Source of the DNA: Haloferax sp. Q22
Lineage (GTDB): Archaea; Halobacteriota; Halobacteria; Halobacteriales; Haloferacaceae
Reading direction: 5' to 3'
DNA length: 64,000 bases
NCBI RefSeq assembly: GCF_001482285.1
Contig: NZ_LOEP01000056.1
Coordinates: 62,001-126,000, forward strand
The notes beneath the pieces are model-generated. The model saw only the letters and a program-made list of their open reading frames with translations. It was not told where the DNA came from and searched no databases. The position numbers and the translations under genes are program-made. Of this stretch, positions 1 to 8,386 are shown one piece after another; position 1 is the stretch's first letter, and every line of letters begins with the position of its first letter.

Positions 1-423
1 CACGTACACCGAACCGACGACCGCGCCGGGCGCGACGCCCTCGTCGTTCGGGAGCATTCGCGACCCGGCGGGGAGGTCGGTCGTCCCCTCCACGAGGTCC
101 GCCGCGGAGTAGCCGCCGTTCGTCTCCAGCCACTCCTCGGCATCGGGGTTCCGCTCCAAAGGGCGTCCGAACGCGGCCGCAACGGCCTCCATCGTCACGT
201 CGTCGTGGGTCGGCCCCAGCCCGCCGGTGACGACGACGGCGTCGTACTCGGCGTGGTACTCGTTTACCACGCGGGCGATGTCGGCGACGCGGTCGGGGAC
301 CGTCGTCACGCGCTCGACGGAGACGCCCCGCTCTGTCAGTTCCGCGCACAACCACGCGGCGTTCGTGTTGACGGTGTCGCCGGCGAGGAGTTCGTCCCCG
401 ACGGTGACCACGGCGACTTGCAT
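1..423 (-). CDS. CinA/MoaB-type molybdopterin-binding domain protein (3' part cut off by window edge)
   Basis: Only the first ~141 residues are in the window; the gene runs off the left edge. The N-terminus MQVAVVTVGDELLAGDTVNT, followed by a VVVTGGLGPTHDD stretch near residues 66-80, is the MoCF_biosynth (MoaB/Mog/CinA) signature: the GDE and TGGxGPTxDD loops bind the pterin or nucleotide. Stand-alone archaeal copies are usually annotated as competence/damage-inducible protein A or nicotinamide-nucleotide amidohydrolase-related; the real substrate is not shown here. The ATG at 421-423 gives the conserved N-terminus directly. The gene lies downstream of the TFE operon on the same strand, after a T-run. 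Confidence 0.82.
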   Translation of the reverse strand, partial: MQVAVVTVGDELLAGDTVNTNAAWLCAELTERGVSVERVTTVPDRVADIARVVNEYHAEYDAVVVTGGLGPTHDDVTMEAVAAAFGRPLERNPDAEEWLETNGGYSAADLVEGTTDLPAGSRMLPNDEGVAPGAVVGSVYV

Positions 424-448
424 ACCCCGAGGTAGCGGGCTGCGAGGC

Positions 449-454
449 AAAAAA
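449..454 (-). terminator. T-run terminator after the TFE operon
   Basis: On the minus strand there is a run of six T residues about 58 nt past the stop of the DUF5803-like lipoprotein gene and just upstream of the CinA-type gene. Archaeal RNA polymerase terminates at such oligo-T tracts without needing a hairpin. The function is inferred from position only. Confidence 0.4.
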
Positions 455-511
455 GCGTTCACACCGGCGAGCTGAGTCGGCCGACCGACGCCGCGGTTTG
501 CCGGGCGTTCG

Positions 512-1267
512 TCAGCGGTCGTCGTCTTCGACGTCCAAGCCGAGTTCCTGTCGGCGGTCGCGGAGCGCCTGAATCTGCCGGCGGTAGTAGAGTATCCCCG
601 CGCCGCCGACGAGCACCGAGACGGCGGCGACCGCCGCGAAGATGCCGAGATCGCGCTGGAGGTAGAACTGCACGACGACGTTCCCGTCGGTCACCTCGGG
701 CCACCGGATGTGGACCCGGTCATCGATGACCTCGGTCTCGTAACCGGACGGTCGAACCGCCCCGAATATCGGGAAGTCGACGCGGCGGTCGGCAGGCAGG
801 ACGACCTCGTAGCTCCCCTCGACGAAGACGGGAAGCGAGAACCGCTTCGGCGAGGACGACGAACTGAACGCGATTTTGCCGGCGCTCCCGGCGTCAGCGG
901 GGAGCGAGACGTTCGTGATGCGGTCGTTTTGGGTCACGTCGCCGCCGCGGGCCTTCAGTTCAGTCCCGTTGATGACGCTCCCGTTCTCGTAGCGGTAGCG
1001 GACCGCCTCGACCGGAAGCGGCGTCCGACTGCCGAAGCCGTCGAAGCGGTAGAGCTCGACCGAGGAGTCGTTCATCTCGTAGACCGCGCGGAACCGGCCG
1101 TTGTCCTGAACGGTGATGTGCGCGTCGGTCTCCGCGGACCACGCGTACTCGCCGTCGGGCGCGGCGTCGAGCCGGTCGTTCGAGACGCTAGAGGTGCCGC
1201 CGAGACAGCCGGCGGTCACGAGGAGGAGGGCAAGCGCGGCGATACCGACGAGGAGTCGCCTGTTCAT
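512..1267 (-). CDS. DUF5803-like predicted lipoprotein with C-terminal membrane helix
   Basis: 251 residues. The N-terminus has a basic start, a hydrophobic core and a lipobox (VTAGC, Cys at residue 21), so the protein should be exported and lipid-anchored outside the cell. The middle is soluble and rich in beta-strand-like sequence. A hydrophobic helix at about residues 207-230 is followed by a charged tail (RRQ...DDDR), giving a second membrane contact with the tail inside. It is the last gene of the tfe-DUF2110-lipoprotein run, starting 4 nt after the DUF2110 stop codon. I recognise it as the haloarchaeal DUF5803 type; the role is unknown. Confidence 0.72.
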   Translation of the reverse strand: MNRRLLVGIAALALLLVTAGCLGGTSSVSNDRLDAAPDGEYAWSAETDAHITVQDNGRFRAVYEMNDSSVELYRFDGFGSRTPLPVEAVRYRYENGSVINGTELKARGGDVTQNDRITNVSLPADAGSAGKIAFSSSSSPKRFSLPVFVEGSYEVVLPADRRVDFPIFGAVRPSGYETEVIDDRVHIRWPEVTDGNVVVQFYLQRDLGIFAAVAAVSVLVGGAGILYYRRQIQALRDRRQELGLDVEDDDR

Positions 1268-1271
1268 CGTC

Positions 1272-1949
1272 TTACTGGCCGATAACGCACTTCAGTTCGG
1301 CCGGCAGGTACGAGCCGATGCTGGCGAGGAGGCCTGGCGGGTCGGTCTCGTCCCGGCAGACGATGCTCTGTTCGAGGAGGCCGAGGCGCTCGACTGTCAC
1401 GATATCTTTCGCGTGACCGGCGCGGTTGACCGTCGCGCGGACCTCGCCGCGGGTCGCGCTGTTGACGTTGACGCGACCGCTGCCGCGGGTCCAGTCGTAG
1501 AGGCGGTCGACCTGCTCGTCGGCCAGCCGTGAGGGCTCATCGTCGCCGCCGTAGACGAACGTCAGGGGCATGTGCTGGACGAGGCCGAAGCGGTCGCGAA
1601 TCTGGGTCGCGGAGCCGCGGCCGAGGCCGAGTTCCTCGGTCGGGATGCGCACTTCGATGCCGGCGTCGAGGACGAAGCCGTCGTCGTCCCAGTGTTCGAG
1701 CGTGCCGACGTAGGTCTCACCGGCCGAGAGGTGCGGCGTGACTTCGCCCCACTCCTCGCGGAGGACGTTGCGCGCGACCGTCTCGTCGTCGCCGGAGACC
1801 GTTACGGAGATGAAATCGTCGTCGCGGACGCCGATGTCGTACTCCACGTCGAGGTCGCCGATGTCGTTGGCGACGAGCGAGGTGAGACTGTCGAGCGCGC
1901 GGTCGCGGGCGTCGCCGTCGATGTAGCACTTCGTTGCGAGAACGACCAT
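1272..1949 (-). CDS. DUF2110 family protein
   Basis: 225 residues beginning MVVLATKCYIDGDARDRALD. This matches the archaeal DUF2110 family, which is typically encoded right beside the transcription factor TFE. The ATG directly abuts the TFE stop codon (1950-1952), so the two are almost certainly co-transcribed and probably translationally coupled. The central part (about residues 85-125: an ETYVGTLEHWDDDGFVLDAG stretch) looks like a small beta-barrel of OB or KOW type, suggesting RNA or transcription-complex binding. That is an inference from sequence texture, not a demonstrated function. Confidence 0.8.
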   Translation of the reverse strand: MVVLATKCYIDGDARDRALDSLTSLVANDIGDLDVEYDIGVRDDDFISVTVSGDDETVARNVLREEWGEVTPHLSAGETYVGTLEHWDDDGFVLDAGIEVRIPTEELGLGRGSATQIRDRFGLVQHMPLTFVYGGDDEPSRLADEQVDRLYDWTRGSGRVNVNSATRGEVRATVNRAGHAKDIVTVERLGLLEQSIVCRDETDPPGLLASIGSYLPAELKCVIGQ

Positions 1950-2480
1950 TCAGTTGGTCCCCGTCACTTCGACGTTGAGCTCGTCTCGAAGCTCTTCGAT
2001 GCGTCGTTCCATCGCGTCGACGAGGTCGTCGTTGTCCATCGGTTCGAGGGGCGCGCCGGTCTCGGGACACTGGAAGCCCAGCTCCATCGCCTCGGAGAAC
2101 TCGAAGCGAATGCCGGCGGGTTCCGAGAGGTAGAACTCGTGGTCACGCTCGTAGTCGAGTCGTTCCTCGAGCGCCTCAAGGAGCCGGTACATCTCCTCTT
2201 CGAGGTTCTCGGGGATGTTTTCGTAGTGGAACGTCCAGAGGTAGGTGAGCCAGCCGGAATCCTCGTCGCGGACGCGACGATACGACGCGAGGTCGTTCTC
2301 GTAGAGGATAAAGAGCGCACGGCGCACGTCGTTGAGCTCGAGCCGCAGTTCCTCGGCGAGTTCCTCGTCGGTGACCTCGCCGTCCGGGGGTGCCGCCGCG
2401 ACCGGCATCCCAGTGGGCCCAACCAACTCGTGGAGGTACTTCTGGATAACAGGGTCGTTCAGTAACTCCTCAAAAGCCAT
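1950..2480 (-). CDS. tfe: Transcription initiation factor TFE, alpha subunit
   Basis: 176 residues from the ATG at 2478-2480 (MAFEELLNDPVIQKYLHELV). TFE helps TBP/TFB and RNA polymerase open promoter DNA. The N-terminal winged helix covers about residues 1-90; a linker with the conserved WTFHYENI element follows, then the zinc-ribbon region (about residues 120-150). The ribbon is degenerate: where CxxC...CxxC is expected the protein has SEPA and CPET, so only one cysteine remains. An upstream ATG nine codons earlier exists, but the family N-terminus and a TATA-like sequence at about 2505-2520 favour the start given. First gene of the tfe-DUF2110-DUF5803 operon. Confidence 0.95.
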   Translation of the reverse strand: MAFEELLNDPVIQKYLHELVGPTGMPVAAAPPDGEVTDEELAEELRLELNDVRRALFILYENDLASYRRVRDEDSGWLTYLWTFHYENIPENLEEEMYRLLEALEERLDYERDHEFYLSEPAGIRFEFSEAMELGFQCPETGAPLEPMDNDDLVDAMERRIEELRDELNVEVTGTN

Positions 2481-2504
2481 TGTGCGAAATGGCGTCAGGA
2501 ACGC

Positions 2505-2521
2505 CATTAAGTCTTATTACT
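2505..2521 (-). promoter_or_regulatory. TATA-type promoter of the tfe operon
   Basis: The minus strand reads AGTAATAAGACTTAATGG about 25-40 nt before the tfe start codon. It is the only AT-rich stretch in the tfe-trm56 gap, at the distance expected for a haloarchaeal promoter with a short or absent leader. Confidence 0.45.
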
Positions 2522-2565
2522 CCGGGGCAGCGGAGAACCGCTGGCGGGCGCGCCGACGCGTCCGA

Positions 2566-3108
2566 TTACTCCTCGTCGGCCGGCACGACTTTCTTGCCCG
2601 TCGCCATCGGGACGACCCTGTTTTCGGCGTCCTCCCACTCGCGGTCGAGTTCGCGCCCGTCGAACAGGCGGTCGAGGAACACCGCGAGGCCGGCGACCTC
2701 CGAGTGCGGCTGGTTCGTGACGCCGACGTTCCAGTCCGCCCCCTCGTACACTTCGAAGGGAACCTTCTCTCCACCGACGACGACGAGAAGCGGTTCTTCG
2801 GCGTGCGCCTCGCGGATGTCGGCCTCCACGTCCTGAACGCGCTCGCCGTACATCGTGAGGTGGACGACCTTGCCCTCCCAGTTGCGGATGACGCCGTTGA
2901 GCGCCTCGGTGAGTTCGACCTCGAAGGGGCCGCCGAACCGGCCCGTGATGTCCTCGACGGTCTCCATCGAGTGGCCGGCATTGTCCGGGAGGATGACCCG
3001 GTCAGCGCCGAGCGCGCGGGCCGTCAGGCCGACGTGCGTCGTCATCCGGTCGTCACGCCCCGGCCGGTGTCCGTACCGGAGGACGGCGACCTCGGGTTCG
3101 TTGTGCAT
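2566..3108 (-). CDS. trm56: tRNA (cytidine(56)-2'-O)-methyltransferase (aTrm56)
   Basis: 180 residues. The N-terminus (EPEVAVLRYGHRPGRDDR) and the GADRVILP and VVVGGEKVP motifs are those of archaeal aTrm56, a SPOUT-class knotted methyltransferase that 2'-O-methylates C56 in the T-loop of tRNAs using SAM. The C-terminal knot motif appears as NVGVTNQPHSEVAGLAVFLD (residues ~127-146). Length is normal for the family. It lies upstream of tfe on the same strand but with its own gap, so a separate transcript is likely. Confidence 0.94.
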   Translation of the reverse strand: MHNEPEVAVLRYGHRPGRDDRMTTHVGLTARALGADRVILPDNAGHSMETVEDITGRFGGPFEVELTEALNGVIRNWEGKVVHLTMYGERVQDVEADIREAHAEEPLLVVVGGEKVPFEVYEGADWNVGVTNQPHSEVAGLAVFLDRLFDGRELDREWEDAENRVVPMATGKKVVPADEE

Positions 3109-3249
3109 GTCTCTCCGAAGACGGCGGGGGAAAGTGGTGCTTTCGGAACGCCGGCGGCGGTCGCCGAGGACAGGGTGGCGACCATCACCGACGCCCGCCC
3201 GCAGCCCGGAGGGGAAACGGACTTATCACTCGGTCGAATCATCTGAGCC

Positions 3250-4197
3250 ATGTCGCTGGAACTCTCCGACAAGCGCGTCCTCGTGACCGGGGGCGCGGGA
3301 CTCGTCGGCTCTCACCTCGCTGCGCGCCTCTCCGAGGACAACCACGTCGTCGTCGCGGACGACCTCTCGAAGGGGGACCGCGAGCAGGTCCCCGACGGCG
3401 TCGACTTCGTACAGGCCGACATGACCGACCCCGACGACGTCGCCGAGGCCGTCACCGAGGACCTCGACATCGTCTTCCACTTCGCGGCCTACACGGACAC
3501 GAACTACGGCAATCCCCGTCAGCTGTTCGAGGAGAACACCGAGATGACGTACAACATCCTCGAACGGATGCAGGAAGTCGGCGTGTCGAACATCTCCTTT
3601 ACCTCCTCGTCGACGATTTACGGCGAGGCCCCGCGGCCGACGCCCGAGGACTACGCGCCGCTCGAACCCATCAGTATCTACGGCTCCTCCAAGCTCGCCG
3701 ACGAGGGTCTCCTGTCGACGTTCGCCCACTCGTACGACGTTACGGTCTACATGTACCGCTTCGCCAACATCGTCGGCCCGAACCAGCGTGGTAACGTCAT
3801 CCCGGACTTCATCGAGAAGCTCCTCGAAAACCCCGAGACGCTCGAAATCCTCGGTGACGGCCGACAGGAGAAGTCCTACCTCCACGTCGAGGACTGCATC
3901 GACGCGATGTGCCACATCGTCGAGAATGCCGAGCGCGACTACAACGTCTACAACCTCGGTACGCGGACGACGACCTCCGTGACGACCATCGCCAACATCG
4001 TCGCCGACGTGCTGGACCTCGACCCCGAGTTCGAGTACACCGGCGGCGACCGCGGCTGGACCGGCGACGTGCCCAAGATGCGCCTCTCCATCGAGAAGCT
4101 CTCCGCGCTCGGCTGGGAGCCAGACGGGTCGAGCGACGAGGCCGTCCGCCGCGCCGCCGAGGAACTCGCCGAGGAGCTTCGCGCCGAGTACGAATAA
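3250..4197 (+). CDS. NAD-dependent epimerase/dehydratase (UDP-glucose 4-epimerase-like, extended SDR)
   Basis: 315 residues of extended short-chain dehydrogenase type. The Rossmann motif GGAGLVGSHLAARL is at about residues 15-28, and the catalytic serine region SSSTIYG and the active-site pair in YGSSK follow near residues 117-145. The protein should interconvert or modify a nucleotide-activated sugar (UDP-glucose/galactose class) with bound NAD. Two GT4 glycosyltransferases lie 1.4-3.7 kb downstream on the other strand, consistent with glycolipid or surface-glycan synthesis. A TATA-like ACTTATCAC at about 3219-3227 sits ~30 nt before the ATG. Exact substrate cannot be read from sequence. Confidence 0.9.
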   Translation: MSLELSDKRVLVTGGAGLVGSHLAARLSEDNHVVVADDLSKGDREQVPDGVDFVQADMTDPDDVAEAVTEDLDIVFHFAAYTDTNYGNPRQLFEENTEMTYNILERMQEVGVSNISFTSSSTIYGEAPRPTPEDYAPLEPISIYGSSKLADEGLLSTFAHSYDVTVYMYRFANIVGPNQRGNVIPDFIEKLLENPETLEILGDGRQEKSYLHVEDCIDAMCHIVENAERDYNVYNLGTRTTTSVTTIANIVADVLDLDPEFEYTGGDRGWTGDVPKMRLSIEKLSALGWEPDGSSDEAVRRAAEELAEELRAEYE

Positions 4198-4345
4198 CGG
4201 CTGCCGATAACTGCGGCCGACAGCCGCGGCTAACAACCGCGACCAACAGCCCAGATAACACCGACACCCGGGGCGACGCCCGACAGACCCCGCAGTCCGA
4301 CCCCGGAGCGAGCCACCTTTCTATCGCGACTCCCTACCACGGAGC

Positions 4346-5092
4346 GTGCAGGTCGTCGGCTACGATACCGGAACCCCCGCGCTGTTCGTGAGCGCGAGCG
4401 GCGGCATCGACTCGGTCGCGCTCGCCCCCGGCACCGAACTCGACTACCGCCTCGGCGAGCGCCACTGCGCGGGTACCATCCACGACGACCGCCACGTCTC
4501 CTGCGACAACGACCGCGCGCCGTACTGCTCGGACCACCGCCACACCTGGGTCTGCGCGAAGTGCACGGGGACGTGCCTGAAAGACGAGATGGACTGCTAC
4601 GAGGACCACGCGGTCTACCTCGCCGCGTTCGCCCCCGACACGTTCAAGGTCGGCGTCACCCGCGAGTGGCGGCTCGACACCCGCCTGCGCGAGCAGGGCG
4701 CGGACCGCGCGGCCCACGTTCGGACGTTCTCCGACGGTCGCGTCGCCCGCGAGTACGAGGCCGAACTGGCGAGCGAGATTCCCGACCGCATCCGCGTCCC
4801 GACCAAAATCGAGGGGTTCGGTCGGACGGTCGACGCCGCGGCGTGGGACGCCCTCGTCGCCCAGTTCGACCCCATCGAGACGTTCGCGTTCGACTACGGC
4901 CTCGACCTCGACGGCTCGCCGGTCGCAGAAACTGTCGCCACGGGAACCGTCCGCGGCGTGAAGGGGCGCGTGCTCATCCTCGACCACCGCGGGACGACCT
5001 ACGCGGTCGACATGCGCGACCTCGTCGGTCACGAACTCGGCGACGGCGGGACCGACCGCGACCTCCAGTCGAGCCTCGGCGCGTTCGGCTGA
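4346..5092 (+). CDS. DUF2797 family protein (GIY-YIG-like fold)
   Basis: 248 residues from a GTG start. A cysteine/histidine-rich N-terminal part (ERHCAG, VSCDN, PYCSDH, WVCAKCTGTCLKDEMDC; residues ~32-90) is a probable metal-binding module. It is followed by AVYLAAFAPDTFKVGVTRE with a downstream RLREQGAD, which has the pattern of a GIY-YIG-type nuclease core. This layout is DUF2797. Family members are usually hypothetical; nuclease activity is an inference from fold only. No closely linked partner on the same strand. Confidence 0.8.
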   Translation: MQVVGYDTGTPALFVSASGGIDSVALAPGTELDYRLGERHCAGTIHDDRHVSCDNDRAPYCSDHRHTWVCAKCTGTCLKDEMDCYEDHAVYLAAFAPDTFKVGVTREWRLDTRLREQGADRAAHVRTFSDGRVAREYEAELASEIPDRIRVPTKIEGFGRTVDAAAWDALVAQFDPIETFAFDYGLDLDGSPVAETVATGTVRGVKGRVLILDHRGTTYAVDMRDLVGHELGDGGTDRDLQSSLGAFG

Positions 5093-5150
5093 GGAGTCAC
5101 GATTCTCAGAGACCGTCAGCACTTTCCGGGAGGACAGCCAATTCGCTCTC

Positions 5151-5582
5151 ATGGCTGACGATGAACCCGCAGACGAGACGCAGACGCCCGACGAGGGCGA
5201 CGACGGCGAAGAAGAGAAGTCGTTCCGCGAGCGGGTCGAAGAGATTCGACAGCGCCGCGAGAAAGAGCGCGAAGAAGGCGAGCGTCCCGACCCCGAAGAG
5301 ATGATGGGCGGCGGCGGCCCCGGCGGCATGGGTGGCGGCGGCGGAAACCCCTTCGCGCAGATGATGAGCGGCATGATGGGCGGCGGCGGCCCCGGCGGTA
5401 TGGGCGGTGGCGGCGGCATGGGCGGCGGTCCCGGAAGCATGGGCGGCGGCCCGCGCGACCCCGAGCAGGGAAGCGGAAGCGACGAACAGCTCGTCCGCGA
5501 GGTCCGACAGCTCCGCGACGAGGTCCGCGATGTCAACCGCGAACTGCGTCGTATCGCCGACGCGCTCGAAGGTCGCGACTAA
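5151..5582 (+). CDS. Gly/Met-rich low-complexity protein flanked by charged helices
   Basis: 143 residues. Residues 1-50 are highly charged and helix-forming (KSFRERVEEIRQRREKERE). Residues ~51-102 are almost only Gly, Met and Pro, with repeats such as GGGGPGGMGGGGG occurring twice around an NPFAQMMSGMM segment. Residues ~110-143 form a heptad-like helix (LVREVRQLRDEVRDVNRELR) suited to a coiled coil. No enzyme motif is seen. The layout suggests a scaffold or condensate-forming protein that oligomerises through its C-terminal helix. I do not recognise a named family. The start is the ATG ~60 nt after the DUF2797 stop. Confidence 0.7.
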   Translation: MADDEPADETQTPDEGDDGEEEKSFRERVEEIRQRREKEREEGERPDPEEMMGGGGPGGMGGGGGNPFAQMMSGMMGGGGPGGMGGGGGMGGGPGSMGGGPRDPEQGSGSDEQLVREVRQLRDEVRDVNRELRRIADALEGRD

Positions 5583-5610
5583 CGCGGTTTCGCAGTCGGT
5601 CTCGTACCTC

Positions 5611-6717
5611 TTATTTCGACGATAGTCGGTCGTAGAGCGCCGCGAGCCGGTCGACGGACCGGTCGACACTCACCTCGTCGCGGCGGTCGAGACACCGCGC
5701 ACTGAGCGCCTCGCGCTCCGCCAGCGCCCGTCGAATTCCGCGCCGGAAGCCGTCTAAGTCGCCGGATTCGTAGTGGTAGCCGGTCACGCCGTCGAGGACG
5801 GTGTTCTCAAGCGCGCCCTCGTTGACGCCGACGACGGGCGTCCCGCAGGCGTTGGCCTCCAGCGCGACGAGTCCCTGTGTCTCGACGGGGCTCGGGAAAC
5901 AGAACACGTCGAGCGCGGAGTAGAACGCCGGTAGCTCCTCGCGGTCGAGGAAGCCGAGGAAGTGAGCGTCCACACCGAGGTCGTCGGCGAGAGCTGACAG
6001 CTCGTCGCGGGCGGGGCCGTCACCGCCGAAGACGAGCGTCACATCGAGGTCGGCCGCGGCCCGGACGAGTTCGTCGAGGCGTTTCTCATAGCCGTGTCGG
6101 CCCGTGTAGCCGATGAGGGGACCGTCGCCGAGGTCGTAGCGGCGGCGGAAGTCGTCGCCTTCGACGGGTTCGAACCGCTCCACGTCGATACCGTTCGAGA
6201 GGACGACGATTTCGGCCTCGACGCCGACCTCGTCGACCAGGCGGCGCTCGGCGTCCTCGCTCGGGACGATGACCGCGTCGGCGCGGTCGAAGAACCACCG
6301 CTCGTACCGCTCGGCGGTGCGCTCGACGCCGCGCTCGATAGCGCCGACGGAGCTGAGGTACTCGGCGTACTCGCCGGTCGGGGTGTGGTAGGTCGCCACG
6401 AGCGGGAGATCGCGCCGGCGGGCGAGTCGGAGGCCGGCCAGTCCGAGTCCGAACGGGGTGTGGGCGTGGACGACATCAACATCGCCGACGGCACCCGGAA
6501 TCCGCGGCGCGCCGATTCGAATCCCCTCGTAGAACGGGAAGGGAAGGCTTCTGACGCCGTACTCGCCCGGTTCGGGGTCGTAGTCGTCGTCCGCCGGGAA
6601 CACCACGTCCATGCGACCGCCGCGGCGGTGCCACCGCTCGCGCCACGTCTGAATCGTGTAGGTGACGCCGTTGACGGTCGGTAGGTACGTGTCGGTGAAC
6701 GCGGCGACCGACTGCAT
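5611..6717 (-). CDS. Glycosyltransferase family 4 protein
   Basis: 368 residues with the GT-B fold signature of GT4 enzymes: an N-terminal domain with FTDTYLPTVNGV and a DVVHAHTPFG acceptor loop, and a C-terminal donor-binding domain with the VETQGLVALEANACGTPVV (E-x7-E) motif near residues 280-300. The opening resembles diacylglycerol glycosyltransferases (alpha-mannosyl/glucosyl type), so glycolipid synthesis at the inner membrane face is a reasonable guess. A TATA-like GGTTTATCCC (minus strand, ~6740) lies ~25 nt upstream. It lies 125 nt beyond another GT4 gene on the same strand. Confidence 0.9.
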   Translation of the reverse strand: MQSVAAFTDTYLPTVNGVTYTIQTWRERWHRRGGRMDVVFPADDDYDPEPGEYGVRSLPFPFYEGIRIGAPRIPGAVGDVDVVHAHTPFGLGLAGLRLARRRDLPLVATYHTPTGEYAEYLSSVGAIERGVERTAERYERWFFDRADAVIVPSEDAERRLVDEVGVEAEIVVLSNGIDVERFEPVEGDDFRRRYDLGDGPLIGYTGRHGYEKRLDELVRAAADLDVTLVFGGDGPARDELSALADDLGVDAHFLGFLDREELPAFYSALDVFCFPSPVETQGLVALEANACGTPVVGVNEGALENTVLDGVTGYHYESGDLDGFRRGIRRALAEREALSARCLDRRDEVSVDRSVDRLAALYDRLSSK

Positions 6718-6842
6718 GGCCGTTCGTGCGACCCCGACGGGATAAACCGTTGTGACTTCCCGCTGGACTGTCGTGTGTTACCGAACCAATCGGCCGTCTC
6801 CTAGGGTCGGCCAATGAGAGTCGCCAGTCGGGCGTCGGTCAC

Positions 6843-7904
6843 TCAGCCTTCGAGTCGTCCGGACAACGCGTCCTCGTACGTCTCGACGAGCCTGTCGCCG
6901 ACGCGGTCGAGGCTGTGTTCGGCGGCCGTCTCGCGGGCGTTCTCGCCGAGTCGTCGCCGGAGGTCGGGGTCGCGGGCGAGCAGGTCGAGCGCCCGGCGGA
7001 ACTCCGCGTCGGTCGAGCACTTCAGGCAGTCGTGGCCGTGGGTGTAGAACTCCTCGAACACCGGGATATCGCGGAGGACGACCGCCTTCCCGCAGGCCAT
7101 CGCTTCGAGGACCGCGATGCCCTGATTCTCGTTTTTCGTCGCGAACAGGTAGACGTCGCCCGCGCCGAACGCGCCGCGGATGTCGTCTATCCAGCCGGTG
7201 AACGTGACGTTCTCCGGGGCGTTTTCGACCCAGTACCGCACCTTCTTCGAGGCGTGCGGGCCGGTGTCGTAGGGGCCGAACCACGCGAAGTCGTAGTCGG
7301 TCTCCTGTGCGAGCGTGCAGAAGGTCGTGAGGCCCTTGCGCTCGAAGACGTTGCCGACGGTGAAGACGGTCATGCCGTCGAGGTCGTACTCGGTTCGGTA
7401 CTCGTCGCGGAGGGCTTCGAACCCGTCGAGCGCCTCGGTGTCGACGCCGTTCGAAACCGCCCGTATGGGCGCGTCGACCGGGTAAGATTCGAGGGTTCGC
7501 TTCGTGTACTCGGAGGGACAGAGCACCACGTCGGCCTGCGAGTAGAACCACTTGAGGTACTTCCCGAGGGCGGGGGCGACCGCAGTCGACCCGCGGAAGC
7601 TCTCGGCGAAGTCTTCGCGGGTGACGTGCGAGTGGAGGACGAGCGGGATGTCGTGTCGCTTCGCGTGCCTGGCCACGGCGAGCGAGCCGGGGCCGATGAG
7701 GTTGCAGTGGGCCACGTCGTAGTCGCGGACGACCCCGTCGCCCCGCAGGAGGCTCGCGGCACCCGCGGCGGCCGACTCGGGCCACGGAGAGGTGACGACC
7801 TCCACGTCGGTCGTGGCGAGGGCCGCCCGCTGCTGGTCGGTGGCGGTGCCGATACCGCTACGGTCGAGTTGCGAGGCGAACTCGAGGTAGTTCAGGACGC
7901 GCAC
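6843..7904 (-). CDS. Glycosyltransferase family 4 protein
   Basis: 353 residues, GT-B fold. The N-terminus MRVLNYLEFASQLDRSGIGT and the VAHCNLIGPGSLAVARHAKR segment form the acceptor domain; VFTVGNVFERKGL and the E-x7-E motif ENQGIAVLEAMACGKAVV (about residues 255-275) bind the nucleotide-sugar. It is the upstream member of a tandem GT4 pair; the pair shares a fold but is clearly diverged, so these are not recent duplicates. Likely transfers a hexose in lipid or glycan assembly; donor and acceptor unknown. Confidence 0.9.
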   Translation of the reverse strand: MRVLNYLEFASQLDRSGIGTATDQQRAALATTDVEVVTSPWPESAAAGAASLLRGDGVVRDYDVAHCNLIGPGSLAVARHAKRHDIPLVLHSHVTREDFAESFRGSTAVAPALGKYLKWFYSQADVVLCPSEYTKRTLESYPVDAPIRAVSNGVDTEALDGFEALRDEYRTEYDLDGMTVFTVGNVFERKGLTTFCTLAQETDYDFAWFGPYDTGPHASKKVRYWVENAPENVTFTGWIDDIRGAFGAGDVYLFATKNENQGIAVLEAMACGKAVVLRDIPVFEEFYTHGHDCLKCSTDAEFRRALDLLARDPDLRRRLGENARETAAEHSLDRVGDRLVETYEDALSGRLEG

Positions 7905-7999
7905 AGTCGCCGTTCTTCCGGCTGGGCTTTCACAGTACCGGCTTCGGCTCCGCGTCGCGGTTCGGAACGTCTTTGTCCGGGCCGCTCGCCCGAACGTGT

Positions 8000-8275
8000 A
8001 TGAACATCGCGGAGGAGCGCATCGACCGACTCCACGCCCTCGCCCGCGGGGCGGCGAGCGACCGCGACCACGAGCGCGCCCGGGAGTACGTCCGCCTCGC
8101 TCGACGGGTCGCAGAGCGGAACCGCTGCGGCCTCCCGAAGGAATTCCGCCGGTTCACCTGCGACGACTGCGACGCCTACCTCCTCCCGGGCGTCAACGCC
8201 CGCGTCCGGACCCGCGCCGGCGGCCACGTCGTCGTCAGGTGCGACTGCGGGGCGACCAAACGCTATCCGTACTGA
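8000..8275 (+). CDS. rnp4: Ribonuclease P protein component 4 (Rpp21/Rpr2)
   Basis: 91 residues from the ATG at 8000. The N-terminal two helices (NIAEERIDRLHALARGAAS, ARRVAERNRCGLPKEFRR) and the zinc ribbon with FTCDDC and VRCDCG pairs, ending in KRYPY, are the signature of the archaeal Rpp21 subunit of RNase P. With Rpp29 it binds the specificity domain of RNase P RNA and aids 5' processing of pre-tRNA. It heads the rnp4-YhbY-MscS run, a grouping common in haloarchaea. Confidence 0.93.
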   Translation: MNIAEERIDRLHALARGAASDRDHERAREYVRLARRVAERNRCGLPKEFRRFTCDDCDAYLLPGVNARVRTRAGGHVVVRCDCGATKRYPY

Positions 8276-8386
8276 CCGCCCGAGGGCGATTTCGGCAGAA
8301 TCGGCCTGTTCTCGCGTGTGTACGACAACCAAACGGCCGCCAAAGCCTTACTATTGAAGCCCTCTGGCACATAGTGGAGGCTACGC

